This document shows positions 7,984 to 16,025 of a DNA stretch of 64,000 nucleotides, one piece after another. This stretch comes from Gaiellasilicea sp963761905. Its GTDB lineage: Bacteria; Actinomycetota; Thermoleophilia; Gaiellales; Gaiellaceae. Every line of letters starts with the position of its first letter. Positions within the stretch are counted from its first letter, which is position 1. Under the pieces are notes generated by a model, which worked only from the letters and a program-made list of their open reading frames with translations, was not told where the DNA came from and did not search any database. Where the stretch lies: the NCBI GenBank assembly GCA_963761905.1, contig CAVXIQ010000008.1, positions 490,275-554,274 of the forward strand. Direction: 5' to 3'. The translations under genes and the position numbers were made by a program.

Positions 7984-9342
7984 ATGTTCACGCGGGTGCT
8001 GGTGGCGAACCGCGGCGAGATCGCCGTGCGCGTGATCCGCGCGCTGCACGAGCTCGACGTCGAGGCCGTCGCGATCTACTCGACGGCCGACGCGGATTCG
8101 CTCCACGTGCGGCTAGCCGACCAGGCGGTCAAGATCGGGCCGCCGGCGGCCTCGCAGAGCTACCTCAGCATCCCGGCCGTGATCGCGGCGGCCGAGACGA
8201 CGGGCTGCGAGGCGATTCACCCCGGCTACGGCTTTCTCTCCGAGAACCCCGACTTCGTTCGCGCGTGCGCCGACAACGAGCTCATCTTCGTCGGGCCGAC
8301 CGCCGAGGTGATGGAGCGGATGGGCGACAAGGCGCGCGCGAAGGAGGAGATGCGCGCGGCGAACGTCCCGCTCGTGCCCGGCACCGAGGGCGCGGCGACG
8401 CTCGCGGAGGCGGCAGCGGCGGCGGACGAGCTCGGCTTTCCGGTGCTGCTGAAGGCGATCGCGGGTGGCGGCGGCAAGGGAATGCGGCTCGTCCGCGAGC
8501 CGGACGAGATCGAGGCCGCGTACTCGACGGCTCGCGCCGAGGCGGACGCGGCCTTCGGCGACGGCTCGCTCTACGTCGAGAAGGCGATCGATCCGGCCCG
8601 GCATGTCGAGATCCAGGTGCTGTGCGATCGGCAGGGGGGCGTCCTCACCCTCGGCGAGCGTGAATGCTCTATCCAGCGACGTCACCAGAAGCTGATCGAG
8701 GAGTCGCCCTCACCGGCGCTCGACCCGGAGCGGCGCGAGGAGATGGAGGCTGCCGCCGAGCGGGCCTGCCGCGCGATCGGCTACGAGAACGCGGGCACCT
8801 TCGAGTTCCTGCTCGGACCGGACGGCACCTTCCACTTCATCGAGCTGAACGCGCGCCTCCAGGTCGAGCATCCGGTGAGCGAGCTCGTTACCGGGATCGA
8901 TGTCGTGCGCGAGCAGCTCCGGATCGCGGCGGGCGAGCCGCTCTCGATGACCGGGCGAGCCCCGCGTCGCGGCCATGCGCTCGAGTTCCGGCTGAACGCC
9001 GAGGATCCGGCGCGCGACTTCGCGCCCGCGCCCGGACGGATCACCCGCTTCCGGCCGCCGCTCGGCCCCGGCGTGCGAATCGACACGTTCCTCGAGGAGG
9101 GCTCGGCGATCTCGCCCTACTACGACTCGCTGATCGCGAAGCTGATCGTCTGGGCCGAGGATCGCGATGCGGCGATCGCGCGCGGGATCCGGGCGCTCGA
9201 GGAGCTCGAGCTCGAAGGGATCCCGACAACGCGCGCGCTTGCCCTCGACGTGCTCCGCTCGGCAGAGTTCCGGAGCGGCGAGTACTCGACGAGCTTTCTC
9301 GCCGACGTGGAGGAGCGCCTGCCGGCGCTGCTGCCCGCATGA
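7984..9342 (+). CDS. accC: Biotin carboxylase subunit (acetyl/acyl-CoA carboxylase)
   Basis: Carboxylates the biotin of the carrier domain using ATP and bicarbonate. The 452 residues are typical of stand-alone AccC. The N-terminal biotin-carboxylase fold starts RVLVANRGEIAVRVIRA, followed by HPGYGFLSEN, the ATP-grasp glycine loop KAIAGGGGKGMR, RHVEIQVL, ECSIQRRHQKLIEESP, and FIELNARLQVEHPVSE (usually FIEMNxRxQVEHPV), so the active site looks complete. It begins 13 bases after the BCCP fusion gene, which is presumably its partner; no carboxyltransferase (accA/accD) gene is present here. The stop overlaps the next start as ATGA. Confidence 0.96.
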   Translation: MFTRVLVANRGEIAVRVIRALHELDVEAVAIYSTADADSLHVRLADQAVKIGPPAASQSYLSIPAVIAAAETTGCEAIHPGYGFLSENPDFVRACADNELIFVGPTAEVMERMGDKARAKEEMRAANVPLVPGTEGAATLAEAAAAADELGFPVLLKAIAGGGGKGMRLVREPDEIEAAYSTARAEADAAFGDGSLYVEKAIDPARHVEIQVLCDRQGGVLTLGERECSIQRRHQKLIEESPSPALDPERREEMEAAAERACRAIGYENAGTFEFLLGPDGTFHFIELNARLQVEHPVSELVTGIDVVREQLRIAAGEPLSMTGRAPRRGHALEFRLNAEDPARDFAPAPGRITRFRPPLGPGVRIDTFLEEGSAISPYYDSLIAKLIVWAEDRDAAIARGIRALEELELEGIPTTRALALDVLRSAEFRSGEYSTSFLADVEERLPALLPA

Positions 9343-9650
9343 CCCACGACGGCCACACGATCGAGAGCGCCGAGGGCTCTGTTCGGATCACGGGCGAGGC
9401 ACTCGCGGGCCTCGTCGTCGCGGCGGCGGAGCAGGTCGGCGGGGCGAAGGTTCGGCGCCCGCGCCGCGACCTGAACGTCGTGGTCAAGGACGGTCGCGCA
9501 CACGTCAAGCTCACTCTCGCCGCGCGCTTCGGCGCGGTTCTGCCCGCGCTCGGCGAAGCCGTTCAACGCGCCGTCGCAAGCGCGGTCGGCGACGCGACCG
9601 GACTCGAGGTCGTCGGCGTGGACGTCGCGATCGAGGAGCTCGACCGATGA
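9339..9650 (+). CDS. Asp23/Gls24 family envelope stress-like protein
   Basis: A 103-residue protein with the Asp23 (DUF322) pattern: GSVRITGEALAGLVVAAAEQV, an RPRRDLNVVVKDGRAHVKL strand pair, then a C-terminal helix and VVGVDVAIEEL ending. In Bacillus the homologue YqhY lies between accC and nusB and affects acetyl-CoA carboxylase activity, and the same order occurs here, so a role in adjusting fatty-acid synthesis is a reasonable inference. It overlaps accC and nusB at both ends by ATGA, implying tight co-translation. Confidence 0.85.
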   Translation: MTHDGHTIESAEGSVRITGEALAGLVVAAAEQVGGAKVRRPRRDLNVVVKDGRAHVKLTLAARFGAVLPALGEAVQRAVASAVGDATGLEVVGVDVAIEELDR

Positions 9651-10042
9651 CCGCCACCGTCGGGAGGCGCCAGGCGCGTCGAACCGCGCTCTTCCTCCTC
9701 TACCAGTGGGACCTCACCGGCCAGCCGCTGACGACGCTGTACGAGGGCACGCCCGACGCGTTCGCCGTCGAGCTCGCGGAGGCCGTGTCGGCGCGAGCGG
9801 CGGAGCTGGACGCGCGGATCACCGAGGCCGCCGAGGGGTGGACCGCCGATCGGCTCGGTACGCTCGAGCGGAACATCCTGCGGATCGCCATCCACGAGCT
9901 CGACGGCGAGACCGTGCCGGCGGAGGTGGCGATCAACGAGGCGGTCGTGCTGGCGAAGCGCTACGCCTCGGAGGACGCCGCGCGGCTCGTGAACGGGATC
10001 CTGGGGCGTGTGGCCAGGGAGCAGACGGAGGTGGGAGAGTGA
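9647..10042 (+). CDS. nusB: Transcription antitermination factor NusB
   Basis: NusB with NusE binds boxA RNA and supports antitermination of rRNA operons. The 131-residue all-helical product starts GRRQARRTALFLLYQWDLTG, the usual NusB opening, and ends with the hallmark region IAIHELDGETVPAEVAINEAV, LAKRYASEDAARLVNGILG. Length and motifs are normal. Its ATG overlaps the Asp23-like stop and its stop overlaps a GTG start of the following small gene. Confidence 0.95.
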   Translation: MTATVGRRQARRTALFLLYQWDLTGQPLTTLYEGTPDAFAVELAEAVSARAAELDARITEAAEGWTADRLGTLERNILRIAIHELDGETVPAEVAINEAVVLAKRYASEDAARLVNGILGRVAREQTEVGE

Positions 10043-10263
10043 GCGGAAACGAGACGGAGGCGGCGCTCGGACGGGCCGAGGAGCTGCTCGAGCGGCTGAA
10101 GACGACGCGCGAGGAGCTCGAGCGCCTTGCCGCCGCCGAGAACGCGGAGGCGGCGGTCGAGGTGCTCACGGAGCTGGCGGAGCTCGCCAAGCAGGTCGAG
10201 GTCGAGCTCGCGAAGGCGCGCGCTCAGGCAGATCGACCTTCGCAGCCGGATGCATCCTCCTGA
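10039..10263 (+). CDS. xseB: Small coiled-coil protein, probable exonuclease VII small subunit
   Basis: A 74-residue, Glu/Leu-rich, wholly helical protein (two predicted helices: EAALGRAEELLERLK and VLTELAELAKQVEVELAKA). The helix-hairpin shape and size match XseB, and the position between nusB and ispA is exactly where xseB lies in many genomes. The primary motif match is modest and xseA is not adjacent, so the name rests partly on synteny. GTG start overlapping the nusB stop; its 3' end overlaps the ispA start by 14 bases. Confidence 0.6.
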   Translation: MSGNETEAALGRAEELLERLKTTREELERLAAAENAEAAVEVLTELAELAKQVEVELAKARAQADRPSQPDASS

Positions 10264-11020
10264 CGAGCTGCGCGCGCTCGTCGAGGGCTTTCTCGACGAG
10301 CTCGCGCTGAGCCCGGAGCTCGGCGGGCTCGAGCAGGCGGTGCGCTATCCGCTCGAGTCCGGTGGGAAGCGGATCCGGCCGGTGCTCTGCCTTGCCGTCG
10401 GCGAGGCGGCGGGCACGGAGCCCGAGCGCTGCCTTCCGGCCGCCGCGGCAGTCGAGCTCGTGCACACGTTCTCGCTCGTCCACGACGACCTGCCCGCCCT
10501 CGACGACGACGACGAGCGTCGCGGCAGGCCGAGCGCGCACATCGCCTACGGAGAGGGCGTCGCGGTGCTCGCCGGCGACGCGCTCCTCGCGGAGGCATTT
10601 CGGCTCGCACTGTCGTATCCGACTCCTGCGATCGGACGGGAGCTTGCGAGCGCGACCCTCGGGATGATCGGCGGGCAATACCTCGACGTGACGGGCTCGC
10701 AGAACGATCTCGCGAGCCTGCACCGACTGAAGACGGGCGCCCTCTTCTCGGCGGCGGTCGGGATGGCGCTCTCGGCGGCCGAGCTCCCGGCGGAGGAACA
10801 GCCGGTGTGGCGCGCCTTCGGCGCCGAGCTCGGCCTGCTCTTCCAGATCGTGGACGACGTGCTCGACGGAGACGGCTTCGTGCTCGAGCACGGTGCCGAG
10901 GGCGCGCGAGCGCTCGGAGACGAGGCCGCCGAACGCGCGCAGGAGCGGCTGGAAGCGATCCCGGCCGACACCTCGGTGCTCGCCGAGCTCGTCGCCGGCC
11001 TCGCTGCCCGCACGGCCTGA
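10250..11020 (+). CDS. ispA: Farnesyl / geranylgeranyl diphosphate synthase family (polyprenyl synthetase)
   Basis: Condenses isopentenyl and allylic diphosphates to short-chain prenyl diphosphates. The 256-residue product has the substrate motif GGKRIRP (39-45), the first aspartate-rich motif DDLPALDDDD beginning at residue 79, LKTGALF, GGQYLDV and the second aspartate-rich motif FQIVDDVLDGDG. It is slightly short at the N-terminus relative to E. coli IspA. Chain length is not predictable with confidence. In many genomes ispA is followed by dxs and tlyA; here the next gene on this strand belongs to an accessory insert and tlyA resumes at 17159. Confidence 0.93.
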   Translation: MHPPDELRALVEGFLDELALSPELGGLEQAVRYPLESGGKRIRPVLCLAVGEAAGTEPERCLPAAAAVELVHTFSLVHDDLPALDDDDERRGRPSAHIAYGEGVAVLAGDALLAEAFRLALSYPTPAIGRELASATLGMIGGQYLDVTGSQNDLASLHRLKTGALFSAAVGMALSAAELPAEEQPVWRAFGAELGLLFQIVDDVLDGDGFVLEHGAEGARALGDEAAERAQERLEAIPADTSVLAELVAGLAARTA

Positions 11021-11045
11021 GGGATGTTGCGTTTTCGGCACCGAG

Positions 11046-11065
11046 TCGTCACCCATCGGTGACGA
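11046..11065. terminator. Perfect 8-bp stem hairpin after ispA
   Basis: TCGTCACCCATCGGTGACGA forms an uninterrupted 8-bp stem with a 4-base loop, 26 bases after the ispA stop and followed by TTTCC. It could be a weak intrinsic terminator closing the aro-acc-nusB-ispA run. Because the T-run is short, a symmetric protein-binding site is an equal alternative. The rest of 11021-11230 shows no gene I can support. Confidence 0.45.
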
Positions 11066-11230
11066 TTTCCTCGATAGCGTTTCGGTAGGGACACCCGGGG
11101 TGCCCCTGGGGCCACGTACGGAGGATTCGCCTTCGGCGGCTCCGGCGAGAGGACGTTCGCCCAGGCCAACGTCGCAGCCGCGCAACCCAGACGGAAGCCG
11201 TGCACGGGAGGTTCTCCTCAGCGCGGTAGA

Positions 11231-11701
11231 GTGAGGGGGGTGGCCGATCTCTACGCCAAGGGGAGTAACGGCGTGATCACGATCGACGGCGACTGGTTGA
11301 CGATCGACCGAAAGGGCTTCGGTCGCGCCGGACACTTGACGGGGGACCGGCGGATTCCACTCGCGTCGATCACGGCGGTGCAGCTGCAATACGCTCGCGT
11401 GTTTAAAGACGGCTTCATCAGGTTCACGGTCGCCGGAAGCACTGAGTTCCGAGGTGGCTTGCACAGCGCGATGAGGGACGAGAACGCGGTGACCTATCGC
11501 AGGAGGCACGCCAAGGGGTTCAACATTATTCGCGCGGCTGTCGAGCAGTACATCAACGCGCATCACGCCGGTGCCCGGAGCGGGGCGGGCGAACCCGACA
11601 TCCCCGAGCAGATCGAGAAGCTCGGCGAACTGCGCGATCAGAAGCTGATCACTGACGAGGAGTTCGAAGCCAAGAAGGCTCAACTGCTCGATCGGTTGTA
11701 A
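11231..11701 (+). CDS. DUF4429 / SHOCT domain protein
   Basis: A 156-residue protein. The N-terminal two-thirds is a PH-like DUF4429 domain (GVITIDGDWLTIDRKGF, RRIPLASITAVQLQ, GFIRFTVAGSTEFRGG), and the last 35 residues are a SHOCT motif (IEKLGELRDQKLITDEEFE, AKKAQLLDRL). SHOCT segments are found at the ends of many bacterial proteins and are thought to mediate oligomerisation. No enzymatic motif is seen. GTG 11231 or GTG 11240 could be the start; neither has a convincing ribosome-binding site. It is the first gene of the accessory insert. Confidence 0.8.
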   Translation: MRGVADLYAKGSNGVITIDGDWLTIDRKGFGRAGHLTGDRRIPLASITAVQLQYARVFKDGFIRFTVAGSTEFRGGLHSAMRDENAVTYRRRHAKGFNIIRAAVEQYINAHHAGARSGAGEPDIPEQIEKLGELRDQKLITDEEFEAKKAQLLDRL

Positions 11702-11711
11702 GTCGCTGCCA

Positions 11712-11725
11712 CATTCCCGAACACT
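11712..11725 (+). repeat. Short interspersed repeat, copy 1
   Basis: CATTCCCGAACACT, 10 bases after the stop of the DUF4429/SHOCT gene. Similar copies lie at 13101, 14004 and 15427, always in gaps next to gene 3' ends inside the same accessory stretch. Confidence 0.5.
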
Positions 11726-11894
11726 TTGCCCACAACGGCGCTCTTGGCCTCGGGGATCGCTCGGACCTCGCTCAGCAGGTCGTGCGTCGCGGTGCAGGCC
11801 TCGGCCTCGTCCGCATACAAGGACGTTTTGCAGGGGACGAGGATCGACTAGCCTCGTTCCGAGGTTCCGTCAGCGACCGACCGGGGAGGCCACG

Positions 11895-12311
11895 ATGGCA
11901 GGCAGGTCCGACTTCACCGAGCAGGAATGGGAGCAGCTGCGCAAGGGCGCCACGGGGGCGGGCCTGATGGTCGCCGCGAGCGACCGCAGCTTCTTCGACA
12001 GTTTCAAGGAGGCGGGCTCGCTGGCGAAGCACCTCGCCGAGGGCCGCTCGCACCAGAGCGAGCTGGTGCGCGAGCTGGCGAGCGAAAAGGGGTCGGGCTT
12101 CGGCGTCCGCTCTTCTCCGGAGGAGCTCGAGAGTGGAACCGTCGAGGCGCTCCGCGGCGCAGTTGGCACGCTGGAGGCGAAGGCGCCCGAGGAGGTCGAG
12201 GCCTACAGGGCGTTCGTGCTCGAGCTCGCCGAGGCCGTGAGCAGGTCGGCCGGTGGCGGCGACGCTTCCGAGGCGGCCACGGTCGAGAAGCTTCGCACCG
12301 CCCTCGCCTAG
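11895..12311 (+). CDS. Conserved hypothetical protein, helical
   Basis: A 138-residue, mostly helical, acidic protein of unknown function (opens GRSDFTEQEWEQLRKGATG; later SDRSFFDSFKEAGSLAKHLA and KAPEEVEAYRAFVLELAEAV). The pattern resembles a family of unnamed actinobacterial proteins I have seen with the same FTEQEW opening, perhaps TerB-like in fold, but I cannot assign it. ATG start preceded by GGGGAGG. It is flanked by gaps of about 190 bases on both sides in which no gene is seen. Confidence 0.7.
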   Translation: MAGRSDFTEQEWEQLRKGATGAGLMVAASDRSFFDSFKEAGSLAKHLAEGRSHQSELVRELASEKGSGFGVRSSPEELESGTVEALRGAVGTLEAKAPEEVEAYRAFVLELAEAVSRSAGGGDASEAATVEKLRTALA

Positions 12312-12501
12312 CGCCCGTCGAGCAGTTGTCGAAGGCTGCGTGGCCGGCCCGTGGGACTACCAGTGCAACAAGTGGCTCGCCGTCGATTACTTGCGCTGGT
12401 CTGCTACTGACGTTGAGTCGCGGAACGCCGGTCGAAGCTGCTGCGTGAGGATCTCCGCCACTGTCTGGCGCACACTCCGAGGCCGGTAGGCGACCTTCGG
12501 C

Positions 12502-12729
12502 TTACGCACGGCCGCGCCTTCGCTGCAGCTCACCTTGGAGGATGGCCCAGCCGACGCCGGCGAGTTCCTTGAGAACGGCCAAGCTGTCTTCCTCCCTGTT
12601 GAAATGCCCATCGATCAGCTGCACCAGGCGGGCGTCGAACGACAGCACCGACTGGCTCGAACCGGTCTCCTGCGCCGCGATGCGGCGGAACGTCCGGTAC
12701 TCGTTCTCAGTCAACACGTTGTCAGGCAT
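12502..12729 (-). CDS. Small hypothetical protein
   Basis: A 75-residue protein on the minus strand starting at ATG 12729 with a good ribosome-binding site (GAAGGGGG, 5 bases upstream). It opens MPDNVLTENEYRTFRRIA and continues with a helical segment LVQLIDGHFNREEDSLAVLK. A longer open frame upstream of this ATG has no coding character. The function is unknown; no domain is recognised. The start choice is supported mainly by the ribosome-binding site. Confidence 0.6.
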   Translation of the reverse strand: MPDNVLTENEYRTFRRIAAQETGSSQSVLSFDARLVQLIDGHFNREEDSLAVLKELAGVGWAILQGELQRRRGRA

Positions 12730-13128
12730 GTGCCCCCTTCTGCTGCGGGTGGTTGGCCAGGTCTTCCCCCAATTCATGTGGCTGGAACGACGCCGTTTCT
12801 TGCGACGACGCGGCGGTGCATTCCCTCTCCGTCCGCTGCACCGACGTGGGCCGCATCGTCGGCTGGAACCCCGCCGACGGTGCCTGAAGTCCGTCGGCGT
12901 GGCTCGAATTGGCCGGGGGCCAGATGCTCCGCCCGAGATGGCGAGCCTCTCGACTCGCACGAGCTGACGCGGGCGTCCTATCCCGAGCAGGCAATTTCCC
13001 GAGGCTCGTGGGCGTGATCCAGATCAGGCGGCGGTCGCGGAGGCCGCGCAGCCCTGAAGGTTTGCGCGTCCCGGCTCGTCCCGCGGCACCCTTCAGGGGA
13101 CATTCCCGAACGCTGGCCCAGGCGAGCT
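12730..13128. other. Gene-free stretch in the accessory insert
   Basis: Several open frames cross this stretch on both strands but none has coding character or a recognisable start, and no tRNA-like cloverleaf was seen. It contains one copy of the short repeat at 13101-13114. It may be decayed former coding sequence. Confidence 0.5.
13101..13114 (+). repeat. Short interspersed repeat, copy 2
   Basis: CATTCCCGAACGCT followed by GGCCCAGGC, 14 bases from the 3' end of the minus-strand VOC gene. The extended copy matches copy 4 over about 23 positions with three differences. Confidence 0.5.
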
Positions 13129-13500
13129 TCAACATCCAATCTGCCACGAGACGCCGTGACGGTCGGTGCACCAGCCGAAGTGTGGGCTGAAACCGTAGTC
13201 GCCGATCGGCATCAGCACCGATCCATCAGTACTCAGGCTGGCAAAGAGTTCGTCGACTTCTTCCGGTGTGTCACACGTCACGAAGATCGACATCGAAGGC
13301 GTGAAGCCGAAGTCGTGGCCTATCGGGCTGTTGAAGGCGATGAACGGCCTGTTCCCCAGCGAGAACCAAATCGTCTGACCGGGGCCGTCAGAACCAGTCA
13401 CAGCGGTGATCGCCGACCCGGGGATCAGCTCAACGTATCGCTCGACGGCCTCGCGGGCAGAGCCGTCCTGAAACATGAGGTGGGTCGAAACGTCGGTCAT
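13129..13500 (-). CDS. PhnB-like VOC superfamily protein
   Basis: A 123-residue protein of the PhnB / 3-demethylubiquinone-methyltransferase-like branch of the vicinal-oxygen-chelate fold: THLMFQDGSAREAVERYVELI, GQTIWFSLGNRPFIAFNSP, VTCDTPEEVDELFASLSTDG and GWCTDRHGVSWQI. These proteins usually dimerise, and many have no known substrate. The length is a little below the usual 130-160. ATG start; no operon partner. The region upstream (13501-13703) contains no supported gene. Confidence 0.85.
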   Translation of the reverse strand: MTDVSTHLMFQDGSAREAVERYVELIPGSAITAVTGSDGPGQTIWFSLGNRPFIAFNSPIGHDFGFTPSMSIFVTCDTPEEVDELFASLSTDGSVLMPIGDYGFSPHFGWCTDRHGVSWQIGC

Positions 13501-13703
13501 TGTTGAAGTCTCGCAAGTCGTCTCGCGAATCGGCGGCGGACCGTTTCAAGCCGAATCCGTGCGTGCCCACGCGTCGGCGCTCAGGCGTCACGCGCAGCGA
13601 CGATGAGCGCGAGGTCGTCGTCGGCCGCTGCGCGGTGATCGTCGAGAGCGTTGCTCCTTGGTGGCGTAGGGTAAATGGCGCAATCCCACTGAGGAGGAGA
13701 CAA

Positions 13704-13994
13704 ATGGTCCTCGCAACGGCGAAGATCGGGGATTTCGACCGCTTCTGGAATACCTTCTCGACCAAGGGCGCTGAGAAGCGAAAGCAGCACGGTTGCAGGG
13801 GATCGCATGTCTTTCGGGATCCAAATGAGAGCGACCGGGTTTGGGCGATCTTCGACTGGGACGAGGCGGGCTGGCAAAGCTTCACCTCGGACCCGGAGGT
13901 CCCGGCGATCTTTCAGGAAGCCGGGTTTACCAAGGTCCGCCCAAGTCGGCGGAGTTCCTCCGCCAGCACGACGCCTAGAGAGGAACCCGCCTAG
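13704..13994 (+). CDS. Small ferredoxin-like-fold protein (ABM/DUF type), probable C-terminal frameshift
   Basis: Starts at ATG 13704 behind a strong GAGGAGGAG ribosome-binding site. The first 80 residues look sound: MVLATAKIGDFDRFWNTF, GAEKRKQHG, SHVFRDPNESDRVWAIFDWD and DPEVPAIFQEAGF, a pattern of small alpha-beta monooxygenase-like proteins. The last 15 residues are low-quality. If one C is added in the CGCCCA run near 13938-13942 the frame reads VRPKSAEFLRQHDA and stops at 13976-13978, a more natural end. I therefore suspect an indel rather than the written C-terminus. The function is unknown. Confidence 0.7.
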   Translation: MVLATAKIGDFDRFWNTFSTKGAEKRKQHGCRGSHVFRDPNESDRVWAIFDWDEAGWQSFTSDPEVPAIFQEAGFTKVRPSRRSSSASTTPREEPA

Positions 13995-14003
13995 CTCAGG
14001 CGT

Positions 14004-14017
14004 CATTCCCGAACACA
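14004..14017 (+). repeat. Short interspersed repeat, copy 3
   Basis: CATTCCCGAACACA in the 27-base gap between the ends of the preceding plus-strand gene and the following minus-strand gene (convergent junction). Confidence 0.5.
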
Positions 14018-14021
14018 CCGC

Positions 14022-14654
14022 TCACGACAGCGCGCGCTCGAGCGCCGCGCGATCCGTCGGCTCGCCGTGTGCGGGCAGCACGAGTTCAACCGGCTGGTCG
14101 AGCAGCGGACGCAACCGCTGGACGACATCGTCGCGCGTAACGTGCTTGCGATCGCCGATCCAGATGTTCAGTCCGTCACCGAAGTCGGAGAGCGAGTCGC
14201 CGGTGACGATCGCGCCGATCGACGGGAGCCAGAGGATGAGATCGTTGTCCTCCCGGCCCGCATAGGCGTTGATGCCGAATGGCCATGCTCCAGGGCCGTG
14301 AAAGTGTCCTTCGCCTTCACCCGTCCGCAGCCAGGCTAGGTCCTCACTCTCCATGCCGCGCACGCGGTCGGGGTCGATGCCGAACTTCTCGACCCAGTCC
14401 TGCCAGGTGTCCGCCGGCGGCGTGTGCACCGGGAGGCCAAGTCGACGGGCATCCCGCTCGTGATACGGCGCCGTCAGGACGACGGCGGTCGCGCGCTCAC
14501 GTAGTCCGTCGGGCACGGCGAGCGGATCGAACAACACGAAATCGTTGCCGAGCTCGATCCCATAAGACGAGACAGCCTCGGGCCACTGCTCCCCCTCGTT
14601 CCAAGCGGGATGCGACGATTGCCAATGCCAGACACCCGGCCGCAGCTCATGCAC
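14022..14654 (-). CDS. Metallo-beta-lactamase-fold protein with altered metal motif
   Basis: A 210-residue minus-strand protein that follows the MBL fold: GIELGNDFVLFDPLAVP, VLTAPYHERDARRLG, an INAYAG / LILWLPSIGAIVTGDSLSDF segment and a final LVLPAHGEPT. The usual HxHxDH signature is reduced to YHERDA, so the standard dinuclear metal site is probably incomplete, while the GDS Asp and the last His remain. GTG start at 14654. The substrate is unknown; a degenerate or repurposed hydrolase is likely. Confidence 0.75.
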   Translation of the reverse strand: MHELRPGVWHWQSSHPAWNEGEQWPEAVSSYGIELGNDFVLFDPLAVPDGLRERATAVVLTAPYHERDARRLGLPVHTPPADTWQDWVEKFGIDPDRVRGMESEDLAWLRTGEGEGHFHGPGAWPFGINAYAGREDNDLILWLPSIGAIVTGDSLSDFGDGLNIWIGDRKHVTRDDVVQRLRPLLDQPVELVLPAHGEPTDRAALERALS

Positions 14655-14720
14655 AGCGAATCTCGATTCTCAGCCCGCGAAATCAGCGAATGGTGGCCAG
14701 ACGGGAGAGGCTCGCCGCCA

Positions 14721-15131
14721 CTAGCCGGGGAGGAGGCCGAGTTGGCCGAGGAAGTCCATCTGGTCGAAGAACAGATGCTCGGACTTCAGCGTGCCGCCGT
14801 CGGTGACGTACACCGCCGCCCACCGGAGCGCAAGGGCTCGTCCTGTGGGCGCGACATCGCCGTCGGGCGTGTGGAGCACACCATTATGGGTGCCCGTCAT
14901 GGTCCCTTCGGCGGCTGCGGCTGGCCCGTCACTGAGGAGCTGGTTGATTTCGAGGCGGAGGTCCGGGAACGCTTCTTGGAACCCGGCGATGAAGCCGATG
15001 ACGTTGTCGCGGCCGCTGACCTGGGCTCCTGGCGCTGTCATCTCCGCATCGGCGGCCCACGGGTCGGCGTCGCTGTCACGGTTGTTGAACGCGTCGATGT
15101 GCTTGAGGATCACGTCTCTGGCGCTGGCCAT
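14721..15131 (-). CDS. SnoaL-like polyketide cyclase family protein
   Basis: A 136-residue NTF2-fold protein: ARDVILKHIDAFNNRDSD, WAADAEMTAPGAQVSGRDNV, GFIAGFQEAFPDLRLEINQL and a SEHLFFDQMDFLGQLGL ending typical of SnoaL_2/ester-cyclase-like proteins. Many members are small-molecule isomerases or have no assigned substrate. ATG start at 15131. It is on the same strand as the MBL-like gene, 66 bases upstream of it, so the two may be co-transcribed. Confidence 0.85.
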   Translation of the reverse strand: MASARDVILKHIDAFNNRDSDADPWAADAEMTAPGAQVSGRDNVIGFIAGFQEAFPDLRLEINQLLSDGPAAAAEGTMTGTHNGVLHTPDGDVAPTGRALALRWAAVYVTDGGTLKSEHLFFDQMDFLGQLGLLPG

Positions 15132-15204
15132 CTACTCTCCGATGTGGTGGGGCGTGCCATCCTCGCAGAACGACGGCGGGCATGGAACCGGCCGTTTCTC
15201 GTCG

Positions 15205-15393
15205 ATGGAGATCGTTGCGGAGTCGACGCTCGGGACTGATGAGTTCGCCGCGACGCTCGGGCGTGTGACCTGGGTGAGCGGGCCGAATGGCTCGGATGCG
15301 CCGAGGGTGCGAAGACGCTTTCTCATGGTCTGGCGCCGAGAGCCCGACGGGCGGTGGCGCATCGCCCGTGAACTGCTGAACGAGGACGTCTAA
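15205..15393 (+). pseudogene. C-terminal fragment of an NTF2-like (DUF4440-type) protein
   Basis: About 62 residues read on the plus strand: TDEFAATLGRVTWVSGP, RRRFLMVWRREPDGRWRIAR and ELLNEDV. This matches the last half of DUF4440-type NTF2 domains, which normally have 60-70 more residues before it. The upstream bases are antisense to the SnoaL-like gene and give no matching N-terminus. It is most likely a 5'-truncated remnant left at a rearrangement junction. Confidence 0.5.
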
Positions 15394-15426
15394 GCCCGCG
15401 GGCCGTCGCGACCCGCCCTCGGGCGC

Positions 15427-15440
15427 CATTGCCGCACGCT
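15427..15440 (+). repeat. Short interspersed repeat, copy 4 (divergent)
   Basis: CATTGCCGCACGCT followed by GGCGCAGGC, between the NTF2 remnant and the 3' end of the minus-strand VOC gene. Three differences from copy 2 over about 23 positions. Confidence 0.4.
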
Positions 15441-15466
15441 GGCGCAGGCCGCCGTTCCGGGGCCGG

Positions 15467-15844
15467 CTACGTGTCTGCGAGAGGAGCGCGTCCGTCCGGC
15501 TCCCATGCCGCTTCAACGACGTAGCCGTCGGGGTCGCTGCACTTGACGCTGACGTAGTCCGGCTCGTTCCATTCCTCGACGATGGGAATGCCGTCGTCGG
15601 CCAGGCGCCGCCGGAACGCGTGAACGTCGGCGGGTGATTCCAACCCGATGCCAAAGTGGACGAACTGGGGTAATCGGATCGATTCGTCTGTTTCGCCCAG
15701 CGCGAGAGAGAACCCGTCCCGGTTGTAGAGCATCAGCACACCGTCGTCGTAGCGCCGTGGGGGCTGGGCGTCGAAGCCGAAGTACGTCTCGTAGAAGCGA
15801 CGTGAGCGCTGCTGATCGGAGACCGCGAGTGCCAAGTGCTTCAT
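15467..15844 (-). CDS. Glyoxalase/bleomycin resistance (VOC) family protein
   Basis: A 125-residue VOC protein with the paired beta-alpha-beta-beta-beta modules: KHLALAVSDQQRSRRFYETYFGF at the start (His in HLAL as probable metal ligand), VHFGIGLESPADVHAFRRRL in the middle and VKCSDPDGYVVEAAWEP near the end (Glu as probable ligand). Metal-dependent lyase or dioxygenase activity is possible, but the substrate is unknown. ATG start at 15844. Single-gene unit in the accessory insert. Confidence 0.88.
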   Translation of the reverse strand: MKHLALAVSDQQRSRRFYETYFGFDAQPPRRYDDGVLMLYNRDGFSLALGETDESIRLPQFVHFGIGLESPADVHAFRRRLADDGIPIVEEWNEPDYVSVKCSDPDGYVVEAAWEPDGRAPLADT

Positions 15845-16025
15845 CTCTGCAGGAGGCGAAGCTACCGTCTGGCGCCGGCTCGATCAACACGCTCTGCCGC
15901 TGTCGCGCAAAGCCTGCGCTTCAGCGGATTTCCTGCCTGCGGGGATCTACGCACTCCGATCCGTAGCGCCCCCAATGTCGCGCCACCGACCGCCTGGGAT
16001 CATCGGAATGGAAGGAGGTACCGAG

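Noticed and set aside
11702..16025. Integron-like cassette array (attC sites) in the accessory insert
   Set aside because: No integrase is present and I could not find paired RYYYAAC/GTTRRRY cores with folding potential at the gene boundaries; the repeat alone is not enough.
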